From contig CP024912.1 of NCBI GenBank assembly GCA_002813895.1, positions 868,001 to 932,000 of the forward strand: DNA of 64,000 nucleotides, given 5' to 3'. Under the pieces are notes generated by a model that saw only the letters and a list, made by a program, of their open reading frames with translations, was not told the DNA's origin and made no database searches. The position numbers were made by a program, and so were the translations under genes. The DNA is from Cyanobacterium sp. HL-69. Its GTDB lineage: Bacteria; Cyanobacteriota; Cyanobacteriia; Cyanobacteriales; Cyanobacteriaceae. Each line of letters starts with the position of its first letter. Positions within the stretch are counted from its first letter, which is position 1. Positions 28,602 through 37,609 of this stretch are shown here, one piece after another.

Positions 28602-29672
28602 ATGAACTTTGGACAATCGATAGGATTTTTAGTATTTTTAATTTCACTTTATGTACTGTGGAAAATTAAACAATTAATTTTATTAATTTTCATGGCAACA
28701 ATATTTGCCGTGGCATTGAATCGTTTAGTCAGGATATTTTTAAATTTCAATGTTAGTCGTAAATACGCCACCCTAGTTATCGGACTTATCAGTTTACTTG
28801 TTTTTAATATATTAGTAGTGGTTATTTTACCGCCCTTTATTGAACAGTTTCAACTATTGATTAATACTTTACCCAAAGTTTGGGAAGAGATAAACCCTAG
28901 TTTAGAAGAGTTTTACTCAAACTATTTAGAGGGTAATTTTGCCGTACCTAGTTTTAATGATGTTATCGGTAATTATTCCAGTCTTAGCAGTAATTTAGTT
29001 AATAACTTTTTAGTCGTATTTTCTAATGTTGTCGCCGTAACATTACAAATTGTCTTTGTTTTATTTCTGACTGTTGTTTTTTTACTAAATCCTTCCCGTT
29101 ATCGTCGTTATTGCCTCAAACTCTTTCCCTCTTTTTATCGCCGTCGTGCCTCAGAAATATTTGATAAAAGTGAAATTGCCATTGTTAGTTGGTTGAGTGG
29201 AATTTTAGTTAATTGTCTATTTATTGGCACTTTAAGTGGTGCTGGTTTGTTAATATTTCAAGTAAGATTAGTTTTAGTTCATGCCCTTTTGGCTGGACTT
29301 TTGAATTTTATTCCCAATATTGGTCCTACCATTAGCGTTGTTTTTCCTATTATGATCGCACTACTCGATTCCCCGTGGAAAATTGTAGCAATTTTAATTT
29401 GGTATTTTATCATTCAAACCATCGAAAGCTATTGGCTAACTCCAAAGGTAATGGCAGATAAGGTTTCTTTACTTCCTGCCATAACTCTTTTTGCTCAAAT
29501 ATTTTTTGCCCAGTCTTTCGGAATAATTGGTTTATTACTAGCGCTTCCTTTGACAGTAGTGGTTAAAACTTGGGCTGAGGAGTTGTTGTTTAAAGATATT
29601 TTGGATAAATGGCAAGGAGAAAATTTACCTGTTGAAGTTAACCCTGAAGAGAATGGGGAAAAAATAGCCTAA
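28602..29672 (+). CDS. AI-2E family transporter (PerM/TqsA-like permease)
   Basis: This 356-residue integral membrane protein has seven or eight hydrophobic segments. It matches the UPF0118/AI-2E transporter family: an N-terminal hydrophobic hairpin, a soluble insert (about 80-150), and the conserved C-terminal block NFIPNIGPTISVVFPI, IQTIESYWLTPKVMA and GIIGLLLALPLTVV. Family members export small molecules or act as sodium/proton antiporters; the cyanobacterial substrate is unknown. The acidic tail ends just before a hairpin that serves the opposing secG gene. Confidence 0.9.
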   Translation: MNFGQSIGFLVFLISLYVLWKIKQLILLIFMATIFAVALNRLVRIFLNFNVSRKYATLVIGLISLLVFNILVVVILPPFIEQFQLLINTLPKVWEEINPSLEEFYSNYLEGNFAVPSFNDVIGNYSSLSSNLVNNFLVVFSNVVAVTLQIVFVLFLTVVFLLNPSRYRRYCLKLFPSFYRRRASEIFDKSEIAIVSWLSGILVNCLFIGTLSGAGLLIFQVRLVLVHALLAGLLNFIPNIGPTISVVFPIMIALLDSPWKIVAILIWYFIIQTIESYWLTPKVMADKVSLLPAITLFAQIFFAQSFGIIGLLLALPLTVVVKTWAEELLFKDILDKWQGENLPVEVNPEENGEKIA

Positions 29673-29695
29673 AAAAGTGGTGGGCAATACCCACC
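29671..29695 (-). terminator. secG terminator made from a GGTGGG hairpin
   Basis: On the minus strand GGTGGG-TATTG-CCCACC is followed by ACTTTTTT, a good rho-independent terminator 38 bp after the secG stop codon. The stem is a variant of the element at 14515-14531. Confidence 0.7.
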
Positions 29696-29732
29696 TAACT
29701 TAGTCACTATCTATCCTCAATCAGTGATCGTA

Positions 29733-29966
29733 TTAGCTAACCACCCAACCCGCACTTAAAACCACTGTGAGGGCAACGAAGGTAATACTCAAGGCCCATG
29801 TGATACGGTTAAGAGTAGCCTCTGCGGTTTTCACACTGGTAAACAATTGTGCTTGTCCGCCAATGCCTCCTAGGCCATCTCCTTTGGGAGAATGGAGTAA
29901 GACTACCACGATTAATAATAGGGCTGATACTGCCCATACGATTTGTACAATTTGATAAGCTGTCAT
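29733..29966 (-). CDS. secG: Protein translocase subunit SecG
   Basis: This 77-residue protein has the SecG pattern: two transmembrane helices (about 5-23 and 53-74) joined by a loop with LLHSPKGDGLGGIGGQAQLF. It stabilises the SecYEG channel in the cytoplasmic or thylakoid membrane. Length is normal. It lies 97 bp downstream of gpmI on the same strand, a linkage I recall from other cyanobacteria. Confidence 0.93.
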   Translation of the reverse strand: MTAYQIVQIVWAVSALLLIVVVLLHSPKGDGLGGIGGQAQLFTSVKTAEATLNRITWALSITFVALTVVLSAGWVVS

Positions 29967-30063
29967 GTAGTTAATATATGAATAATTTTACTATGGATGC
30001 CTTCCCTATTATGGCTGATTATGGAATAGAAGAAAAGCATCGATAGGGAGAAGGTGCGATAAT

Positions 30064-31662
30064 CTACACCGAAATACTAACAGGGGTGCGACTTTGCTTA
30101 ACATCATACCCTGCTTTAACGATCATCGATCGCCCCGTCATCTCCGCAGGTTGAGGTAGTTGTAAAATTTCGAGGATAGTAGGGGCAATATCCGCCAGTT
30201 TACCATCATCCCGAAGATTTACATCACCACCATGACCGGGGATTTTGCGTTTTTCCCCTTCGATGAGAATAAAAGGTACTTTATTGGTGGTGTGAGCAGT
30301 CCAAGGATTATTTTCCTCATCACTCATATATTCCGCATTACCATGGTCTGCGGTAATTATCACTGTACCACTAACTTGGTTAATGGCTTCTAATAGTTTT
30401 CCTAAACATCTATCCACCGCCTCAATGGCTTCCACTGCCTTATCTAACATTCCCGTATGTCCTACCATATCAGGGTTAGCATAGTTTAACACCACAAAGG
30501 CATATTCCCCCTTGGTGATGGCTTGACAGGCTACTTGAGTTAACTTTTCGGCGGACATAGCGGGGGCTTTATCATAAGTGGATACCATGGGGCTTTGCAC
30601 TAATTCTCTGTCTTCCCCCTCAAAGGGTTGCTCTAATCCACCGTTGAAAAAGTAAGTGACATGGGGATATTTTTCGGTTTCAGAAGTACGAAATTGTTTT
30701 AATCCTGCGTTGGCAATGACTTCCCCTAGAAGGTTGGTAAGTTGTTCTGGTTCAAAGGCAACTTTTACAGGTAAATTGGGATCGTATTGAGTGAAAGTAG
30801 CAAAGCTCAGAGGTTTTATTAATTCTCTTTCAAAACCATCAAACTTTTCCATAGTAAGGGCGTAGCATAGTTGACGAGCCCTATCAGGACGGAAGTTATA
30901 AAATATTACTCCATCTTGTGCTTCGATGGCACCGGGGGCGAGACGAGTAGGTTCGATAAATTCGTCGTTTATGTGGTTGTTATAGGATTCTTGGATAAGA
31001 GTTTCGGCACTTTCTTGGATGATGTTATCATCTTGGGTATATAAATCATAAGCTTTTTTGGTTCTGTCCCAACGACGATCTCTATCCATGGCAAAATAAC
31101 GTCCACAAACAGTTACAATTTTACCCACACCAATTTTGTCGATATGTTCTTGAATCGCCTTAACATAGTTGATAGCGTCACTAGGGTTGGTATCTCGTCC
31201 ATCGGTAATAACATGGACACAAACGTCACTAATTCCCTGTAACTTGGCTAAGTCTAGTAAACCGATTAAATGGTCTAAATGGGAGTGTACTCCCCCATCA
31301 GAGCATAAGCCGATTAAGTGTAATTTGCTTTCAGATTTGATGACATCCTGACATACGGATTCAAGGGCAGGGTTATTAAATATTGAGCCATCTTCTACGG
31401 CATCGGAAATTCTTACTAATTCTTGGGGTACAACCCTACCAGCCCCGATGTTTAAATGTCCTACTTCTGAATTTCCCATCTGTCCATGGGGGAGTCCCAC
31501 CGCCTTTCCTGAAGCACTGATAAGGGTATGGGGATAGACTTGGGTTAATGTATCCATTATAGGAGTATTGGCAAGGGCGATCGCATTTGCCCGATCATCC
31601 TCACGAAAACCCCATCCATCTAATATTACTAGCACCACTGGAGAAATTGCCGCCTGACTCAT
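30064..31662 (-). CDS. gpmI: 2,3-bisphosphoglycerate-independent phosphoglycerate mutase
   Basis: This 532-residue Mn-dependent enzyme interconverts 3- and 2-phosphoglycerate. The catalytic Ser lies in GQMGNSEVGHLNIGAGR (about residue 68), with an N-terminal VVLVILDGWGFRE metal site and the late ITADHGNAE and NPWTAHTTNKVPFIL metal ligands. CVHVITDGRDTNP and GRYFAMDRDRRWDR match the phosphotransferase domain. All catalytic elements look intact and length is normal. A 540-bp AT-rich spacer separates it from rnhB upstream, so it has its own promoter. Confidence 0.97.
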   Translation of the reverse strand: MSQAAISPVVLVILDGWGFREDDRANAIALANTPIMDTLTQVYPHTLISASGKAVGLPHGQMGNSEVGHLNIGAGRVVPQELVRISDAVEDGSIFNNPALESVCQDVIKSESKLHLIGLCSDGGVHSHLDHLIGLLDLAKLQGISDVCVHVITDGRDTNPSDAINYVKAIQEHIDKIGVGKIVTVCGRYFAMDRDRRWDRTKKAYDLYTQDDNIIQESAETLIQESYNNHINDEFIEPTRLAPGAIEAQDGVIFYNFRPDRARQLCYALTMEKFDGFERELIKPLSFATFTQYDPNLPVKVAFEPEQLTNLLGEVIANAGLKQFRTSETEKYPHVTYFFNGGLEQPFEGEDRELVQSPMVSTYDKAPAMSAEKLTQVACQAITKGEYAFVVLNYANPDMVGHTGMLDKAVEAIEAVDRCLGKLLEAINQVSGTVIITADHGNAEYMSDEENNPWTAHTTNKVPFILIEGEKRKIPGHGGDVNLRDDGKLADIAPTILEILQLPQPAEMTGRSMIVKAGYDVKQSRTPVSISV

Positions 31663-32203
31663 AATACTTATTCCTAGTCTTCTAAAATTGTCTAATTAGC
31701 TGCAATTCGATAATAACATTGAAAGAGTGAACAGGGAACAATTAACCGTAAAGAGTTATCCGTAAATCTTAACAAGCCTTATGCTATCTTACTTTGGAGG
31801 TTGGGAAAATTATTTATTCTCACTAAAAAAAACACAAAATATACTTGATTTTCAAGAAATTATTATCTCTGTTAATCCATAGGTCTATGACCCTAGTTCT
31901 AAAATTTATTGATCAGATAATGATTCTTCATTCAAAGTCTTGTCAATTATATCCATTGTATAACATTTGATATACAGGATTAATGTTTATATAAACAGGT
32001 TTAGATTACTTTATAAGTTTTAAAAACAAATAATAACCATTATATATAGACTGTTTAAGGCAATTCTAAATAAAAGATTAAATTATTTTTATATTTGATT
32101 TACCTTAGATTTTTTGATAAATATTGACTATATAATTGATAAAAAGTTTTAATAATTTTCATGGGAAGAAAAAGGAATTAACCTTATGATGATGATTTCG
32201 TGG
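31663..32203. other. AT-rich spacer between rnhB and gpmI
   Basis: No ORF worth annotating. A weak terminator-like AAGG...CCTTTTT sequence lies at 32170-32184 on the minus strand after rnhB. TTGACA on the minus strand at about 31942-31947 may be part of the gpmI promoter, but its -10 partner is poor. Confidence 0.4.
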
Positions 32204-32827
32204 TCAAAATAGGTTAAGTTGTCGGGAAACAGGGGCAAAGGAGCGACGATGATAGGGGGTGATGCCATATTGCCCGATCGCCCGAATATGTTTTTTGGTA
32301 CCATATCCTTTATTATGCTCAAGGTCATAATGGGGGTATTGTTGGCTATATTCCACCATTTTTTCGTCTCGCCATACCTTGGCTAAAATACTGGCAGCGG
32401 CAATTAGGGGCGATCGCCCATCACCCTGTATCATAGTAATCTGGGGATATGGTAGCCGAGAAATAGCCTGATTACCATCCACCAAACAAAGCTCAGGGGT
32501 ATATTTTAACTGAGTCAGTGCGTCATACATTGCCGACAAAGAAGCCTGAAGGATGTTAATTTTGTCGATGGTTGCCACATCTACCACCCCCACAGCATAA
32601 TCCGTCACCAAGGATTGAATTTGAGGTACTAGGGCTTCTCGTTTCTTCGGGCTTAACTTTTTACTGTCTTTTACTCCTAAATCAGCCAAAAGGGCGATCG
32701 CACTTACAGGCATCACCACGGCCACCGCTACCACCTCCCCAAATAGACAACCTCGCCCCACCTCATCAACCCCCGCTACCAAAGCAGTGGGGGAGAGAGA
32801 ATCAAGGACAAAGCCGTCATCCATCAT
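32204..32827 (-). CDS. rnhB: Ribonuclease HII
   Basis: This 207-residue enzyme removes ribonucleotides from DNA and RNA from RNA-DNA hybrids. It carries the RNase HII signature VAGVDEVGRGCLFG (Asp20-Glu21 region), the KDSKKLSPKKRE motif, LVDGNQ with the third acid, and DGRSPLIAAASILAKVWRD. A C-terminal HRRSFAPV block is typical. Its ATG begins 2 bp after the rne stop codon, giving a tightly coupled rne-rnhB operon, as known in Synechocystis. Confidence 0.97.
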   Translation of the reverse strand: MMDDGFVLDSLSPTALVAGVDEVGRGCLFGEVVAVAVVMPVSAIALLADLGVKDSKKLSPKKREALVPQIQSLVTDYAVGVVDVATIDKINILQASLSAMYDALTQLKYTPELCLVDGNQAISRLPYPQITMIQGDGRSPLIAAASILAKVWRDEKMVEYSQQYPHYDLEHNKGYGTKKHIRAIGQYGITPYHRRSFAPVSRQLNLF

Positions 32828-32829
32828 AA

Positions 32830-34887
32830 TTACTCTTCAGAATTGTTCGTTTTAGAACGACGACGACGGGTACGCACCACAGGGCGATCGCCATTTAAAG
32901 CCTCCTTAACCACCGCTTCTGCGATGGTTTCAGGCTCAGATACCTTTGTCATTACTTCTTCCTCAGACTCCACAGGTAAACTATTATCATCATCATCCTC
33001 AACCACTTCAACATCACCCTCATAACTCTCCTCAAGTCTCAAAGGCAAAGACATCTCAACCTTAACATCCTTCTCCTGCTCAGTATGAGAATCATCGCCC
33101 ACATCTACCGAAGAAGAACTAAAAATAACCTCTGAATCCTTTTCCACCGTTTTATCCGATAAATTATCATCCTCTTGAGGCAAAGAATCATCAGGAGACT
33201 TCACATAAACCAACACCGACTTAGGATCCTTAATTTCCCGATCCAAATGTAACAAAGGAGAAACCCCCATCATCGCATAAATATCCTGTTGTGCCTCCGA
33301 CATGGTTACCACCACTTTCTCCAACGTAGTCTCATCTCGACGGGCGCTTCTGGATAAATAAGTGCGCTCCTTACGCTCAGGTTTCGGAGAATCCCCCTCA
33401 TTACCATTCTTATTACTTGTACCATTATTATTAGTCGTATCATCCTTATCTAGACCATCACGACGACGGCGACGGCGACTACTTTCCGTTTCCCTAGCAC
33501 CATTTACCGAAGCACTATCCTTCTCATCTGGGGAAATAGCCCCATCATTACTGACATTGATAATAGGTTTACTATCATCAATAGTTGGCTTCTCAACCCC
33601 TTTAGTAATCACCACAGGCTGACTAAAATTCGTCACTATTTCAATGTCTTGATGGCCTGGTAGATGAGCCATAACACCCAAACCCCCACACTGAGAACAA
33701 GTCTGGGCAAACAACTCATAAATATTTTTACCCTGACGCTTCCTGGTCAACTCCACTAACCCCAACTCCGTCAACTGAGCAATTTGTGGTGCTGCCTTAT
33801 CCGACTTCAAAGCCTTCTCAAAATCTTGAATTAAGTCCAACTTATCCTGACGGGAATCCATATCGATAAAATCGACAATAATTACCCCACCAATATTACG
33901 CAACTTCAACTGGCGAGCAATTTCCACCGCCGCTTCCCTATTTGTCCAAGAAACCGTCTGGCGAGAAGTAGCCGAGTTAGTAAACGAACCAGAGTTGACA
34001 TCAATCACTGTCAATGCTTCCGTTGGCTCAATAATAATATAACCTCCGGAAGGTAAATCAACCCTAGGTTTCAGAGCTTCTTTGATGGCTGCATTTACTC
34101 GGAAATAATCCAAAATGGAAGTATAACCTTGATGACATTCAATCACCACTCCGCTAGGATGACGACTTGCACTCCAATCATTAAGCTGTTTTTTTACCCG
34201 CTTAACACTATTGTCCGAGTCAACCACAATGCGATTAACCTCGTCTGTGTACATATCCCGTAATACCCTTTGAATAAAATCATCGTCACGATTTAACAAC
34301 GCTGGGGCTTTTACGGTATTTGCTTCCTGTTTAATTTTTTCCCACTGCTTCTGTAAAAACTCTAAATCCTCGATAATAGTCTCTTCCGCTTTCCCCTCCG
34401 CTTCCGTACGCACCAACAAACCCATTCCCGCAGGTTTAGAAAGAATAGACAATGCCCTGAGACGATTTCTTTCATTTTCATTCTTGATGCGACGGGATAA
34501 ACTGACCCCCTTACCATTGGGCATCAATACGAGATAACGCCCTGGTAAACTAATATTACCCGTTAAACGAGGGCCTTTATTACCCGTAGGCTCTTTCATT
34601 ACCTGAACTAAAACCTTTTGATGGGGGCTTAATAATTCCGTAATAGCCGCTGCATTTCTCCGTAACCGAAGGGGACCTAAATCGGTTACATGGATAAAAC
34701 CATTTTTTTCCGCATCACCAATATTGACAAAAGCCGCATCAATACCAGAAATTACATTTTCTACCGTTCCTAAATAAATATCTCCTACCTGTTGATTTCC
34801 TGTAGCGACTACCAACTCTTGAATTTGATCTTCTGCAAAAACCGCCGCAATATGATTTTTTTCAGCAATTATTATTTGTTTTGACAT
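32830..34887 (-). CDS. rne: Ribonuclease E/G
   Basis: This 685-residue endoribonuclease has an S1 domain (about 35-120), the 5'-sensor region, and a DNase-I-like catalytic domain with VIDVNSGSFTNS (first Asp) and IVDFIDMDSRQDK (second Asp). A zinc-link CSQCGG follows at about residue 408. The C-terminal third is acidic and low-complexity. It ends with an Arg cluster, RTRRRRS, matching the short basic tail that binds PNPase in cyanobacterial RNase E. The ATG has GAGGAA upstream. A strong promoter 270 bp upstream predicts a long leader. Confidence 0.97.
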   Translation of the reverse strand: MSKQIIIAEKNHIAAVFAEDQIQELVVATGNQQVGDIYLGTVENVISGIDAAFVNIGDAEKNGFIHVTDLGPLRLRRNAAAITELLSPHQKVLVQVMKEPTGNKGPRLTGNISLPGRYLVLMPNGKGVSLSRRIKNENERNRLRALSILSKPAGMGLLVRTEAEGKAEETIIEDLEFLQKQWEKIKQEANTVKAPALLNRDDDFIQRVLRDMYTDEVNRIVVDSDNSVKRVKKQLNDWSASRHPSGVVIECHQGYTSILDYFRVNAAIKEALKPRVDLPSGGYIIIEPTEALTVIDVNSGSFTNSATSRQTVSWTNREAAVEIARQLKLRNIGGVIIVDFIDMDSRQDKLDLIQDFEKALKSDKAAPQIAQLTELGLVELTRKRQGKNIYELFAQTCSQCGGLGVMAHLPGHQDIEIVTNFSQPVVITKGVEKPTIDDSKPIINVSNDGAISPDEKDSASVNGARETESSRRRRRRDGLDKDDTTNNNGTSNKNGNEGDSPKPERKERTYLSRSARRDETTLEKVVVTMSEAQQDIYAMMGVSPLLHLDREIKDPKSVLVYVKSPDDSLPQEDDNLSDKTVEKDSEVIFSSSSVDVGDDSHTEQEKDVKVEMSLPLRLEESYEGDVEVVEDDDDNSLPVESEEEVMTKVSEPETIAEAVVKEALNGDRPVVRTRRRRSKTNNSEE

Positions 34888-35157
34888 TCAATATTCCTCG
34901 AAATTTTTAAATCTTTATCAATATGAAAAATTACTTTTAAACAGACTAAAAATGTGGATATAGTTCCCCTAAATAATTTATCCAAATTTTAACTTAATTT
35001 TCTCCCTTTGTAGAGAGGTAGCACCATCAATCCATCATAGCTAGGGGAATTAAAACCTCATAATCGAAACAGGATTACCACCACAGTTTCCTTACAAATA
35101 CTATTATTGGTAGTTTTAAAAAACAAAATGAGTTATCAAAGTACAAAAGAAGTTTTG

Positions 35158-35187
35158 ACTATATTAAAATTAATACTTTTTTGTCAA
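35158..35187 (-). promoter_or_regulatory. Sigma-70 type promoter of rne
   Basis: On the minus strand TTGACA (35187-35182) and TATAGT (35163-35158) are separated by 18 bases. The predicted start near 35150 gives a leader of about 260 nt before the rne ATG. Long autoregulatory leaders are known for rne in other bacteria, and for cyanobacteria an untranslated-region control has been described. Confidence 0.65.
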
Positions 35188-35480
35188 CTATAATATATAG
35201 TAATAAAATTTAAGTGGGTGGTATTTATAAATTAATATTTCAAGATCACTTCCTTTTTTTCATATAAATCTTATGCCATTAATGATGGTTATATATCTTC
35301 TACCTAAATCACTAAAACAATAGTCATTTCCTAAAAAATATTCCATCTTCACCATCCCTAGACTGCTATACAAATTTACACAAGTTAAACAAAATTGATT
35401 GGCTTAACTTAACCGCAATCTCATCAAAACCGAATTTTTTTGTTCTAGTCTGGAGGTTATTTAAGGTAAATCCAATTATC

Positions 35481-35690
35481 TTAGGAATTATTTATTACTC
35501 CAACACCTAAAACCTTTTTTTTATAGAATACTGAAATCGACTTTCTATCAGATAAAACATATAAATCTTCTGAATGATATTCAATGGTTTTAATATTTAC
35601 TGGAGCTAAGGCTGTAGTATTCAGATGGTAAAAATTTTTGTTGGGTAGAAGAAGAGAGGGAAGAAAAAGACCCCTAGTATCAGGTTTCAT
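35481..35690 (-). CDS. Possible 69-residue small protein
   Basis: This frame starts with an ATG that has AGGAAAAGAG just upstream, a good ribosome binding site. The product has no membrane segment; the C-terminal half (EDLYVLSDRKSISVFYKKKV) looks like two beta strands. No family recognised. It lies in the rne upstream region on the same strand, about 300 bp before the rne promoter. Confidence 0.35.
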   Translation of the reverse strand: MKPDTRGLFLPSLLLPNKNFYHLNTTALAPVNIKTIEYHSEDLYVLSDRKSISVFYKKKVLGVGVINNS

Positions 35691-36002
35691 CTCTTTTCCT
35701 ATGGAACAATGAAAAACAGTTTATTTTCATAGGACAAACTTTGTGGGAACTATTGATAGTTTTTCTAAAGTTTGTTGTTGACTTTATATTATCTTAACCG
35801 ATCTTACCATTTTTCGGTAATTTAGCCATCACACCTTAAGAAAATAAGTTTATCCTACATTATTTCTCTTCCCTTTTAGGGGTTCCTTGGGTTGTAATAT
35901 GGAATATAATTTAGTAGTGCTCACCACTGAGATATAAAGATATTATCATGATTGTCAATAATTAGAAATCATATCTAAAATTGACAACGCTTTTCTTTAC
36001 TA

Positions 36003-36869
36003 TCATTGGTTTTTCATTAAATAACTAAGGTAAGTATTTTGTAATAACATTGCCACCGTCATGGGGCCTACTCCCCCTGGTACTGGGGTAATATAAGAAG
36101 CAATATTTTTAATGGCTTCGTAGTCAACATCTCCTACCAATTTTCCTTTTCCTTCTGCTGTTTCGATGCGATTGATACCCACGTCAATGACTACGGCATC
36201 TGGTTTCACCATATCAGCGGTAATCATTTCTGGTTTGCCCACCGCTGCTACGAGTATATCAGCATCTTTGGTGACTTCGGCTAGGTTAGGGGTGCGAGAA
36301 TGAGCGATGGTGATGGTGGCATTTTCTTCTAATAACATGAGGGCGAGGGGTTTACCGACAAGGATACTTCTACCCACGACAACGGCTTTTTTTCCTGCTA
36401 TGTCGATGTTATATTCTTTGAGGATTTCCATTACTCCTGCGGGGGTGCAACTGCGCAATCCTTTTTCTTGTCTGACTAATTTACCCAGGTTGTATGGGTG
36501 AAGTCCATCGGCATCTTTTTCGGGAAGAATTTTGAGGAGTAAACCGACGGAGTCTAGGTGCGGAGGTAGGGGGAGTTGTACTAAAATTCCATCTACGCGC
36601 TCATCTTGGTTTAACTGTGCGATCGCACTTTCTAACTCTTCTTGGGTAGCATTGGCTGGGAAATGACGACTAAAAGATTCCATGCCGACTTTTTGACAGG
36701 ATTTTTCCTTGTTGCGTACATAAACGGCACTAGCGGGGTTATCTCCCACCATCAACACTGCTAATCCGGGCGCTCTTTTTCCTTGGGCTACTTGTTCACT
36801 AATTTGGGTTTGTAGCTTGGTTTGTATTTTCTGGGCTAAACTTTTACCGTCTAAGATTTTAGCAACCAT
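36003..36869 (-). CDS. folD: Methylenetetrahydrofolate dehydrogenase / methenyl-THF cyclohydrolase
   Basis: This 288-residue bifunctional enzyme of one-carbon metabolism oxidises 5,10-methylene-THF with NADP and hydrolyses 5,10-methenyl-THF. Signatures: [17 protein letters not shown] with the catalytic Lys, [36 protein letters not shown]-type [28 protein letters not shown] (cofactor loop) and [18 protein letters not shown]. Length is normal. It is transcribed alone; I see no terminator or riboswitch around it. Confidence 0.97.
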   Translation of the reverse strand: MVAKILDGKSLAQKIQTKLQTQISEQVAQGKRAPGLAVLMVGDNPASAVYVRNKEKSCQKVGMESFSRHFPANATQEELESAIAQLNQDERVDGILVQLPLPPHLDSVGLLLKILPEKDADGLHPYNLGKLVRQEKGLRSCTPAGVMEILKEYNIDIAGKKAVVVGRSILVGKPLALMLLEENATITIAHSRTPNLAEVTKDADILVAAVGKPEMITADMVKPDAVVIDVGINRIETAEGKGKLVGDVDYEAIKNIASYITPVPGGVGPMTVAMLLQNTYLSYLMKNQ

Positions 36870-36972
36870 GTTAGTAATAATTATCTGAGTTATTATGATA
36901 CTTGAACTTTAACTTTTGATGATTATATAAGCATACTTTCCTTTATGGTCATTTTATTGTAATTATTTACTT

Positions 36973-37446
36973 ATGAATCGATTTTTTTACTCTTGGCGTT
37001 CTGTTTTAATCGTTACTTCCCTCCTCACTTCTAGCTGTGCCTACCTTATTAATGGAGGTTTTGCGGGAGAAAATCAAGTGAATATAGAAACCATATCAAC
37101 ATTAGAGCAGGATAATGATGTTGAGGTTAAGGTAAAGGGTACTGTTAAAAATGTTATTCCCTTAGTCAATGGATATGCTTATGAAATAGAAGATAATACA
37201 GGCTCTATCTGGGTAATGACAACGGGAGAAAAACCAGAAATAGGTCAAAAGATTACCTCCCAAGCCATGGTTAAACGAGAGGAAATTATCATCGGGGAAG
37301 AGGATATGAGTAGTTTTTATCTCAAAGAAATAGTTGAAGAGGAAACCAATCTTTCTGAAAATGACATGGAAGAGGAAATTAACGCTGATGATACGATGGA
37401 ATCTGAGAAAGATAATCAAACCCCAGAAACGGATAGCGAGGGATGA
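36973..37446 (+). CDS. Predicted lipoprotein with OB-fold-like domain
   Basis: This 157-residue protein starts with a signal peptide ending in a lipobox-like LLTSSC (Cys22). Residues about 40-120 look like a small beta-barrel OB-fold (VEVKVKGTVKNVIPLVNGYA, YEIEDNTGSIWVMT, KPEIGQKITSQAMV), as in bacterial YgiW/YdeI or NirD-like proteins. The tail (125-157) is highly acidic and low-complexity. It is probably an envelope protein of unknown ligand. Divergent from folD with 103 bp between. Confidence 0.7.
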   Translation: MNRFFYSWRSVLIVTSLLTSSCAYLINGGFAGENQVNIETISTLEQDNDVEVKVKGTVKNVIPLVNGYAYEIEDNTGSIWVMTTGEKPEIGQKITSQAMVKREEIIIGEEDMSSFYLKEIVEEETNLSENDMEEEINADDTMESEKDNQTPETDSEG

Positions 37447-37609
37447 GGGATAAAAAATGTTTTTGATGGATTGGAAACATTAATTTATTGGACGTGACTG
37501 ATTTTAAATATGATTTATCGTTTTGGTAGAGAATCGGGAATGGTAATAATATTTTCATGTCCTAATTTTGAGCATCATCTCTACCCCTCATCACCCGAAC
37601 CCCTAATAC

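Larger units (their letters stand above)
34888..36002. other. Long intergenic region upstream of rne
   Basis: This 1.1-kb region contains the rne promoter at 35158-35187 and hence a leader of about 260 nt (34888-35150), plus a possible small ORF at 35481-35690. The leader is AT-rich with U-rich patches (minus strand) near 35110 and 34905. Nothing else is recognised. Confidence 0.5.
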
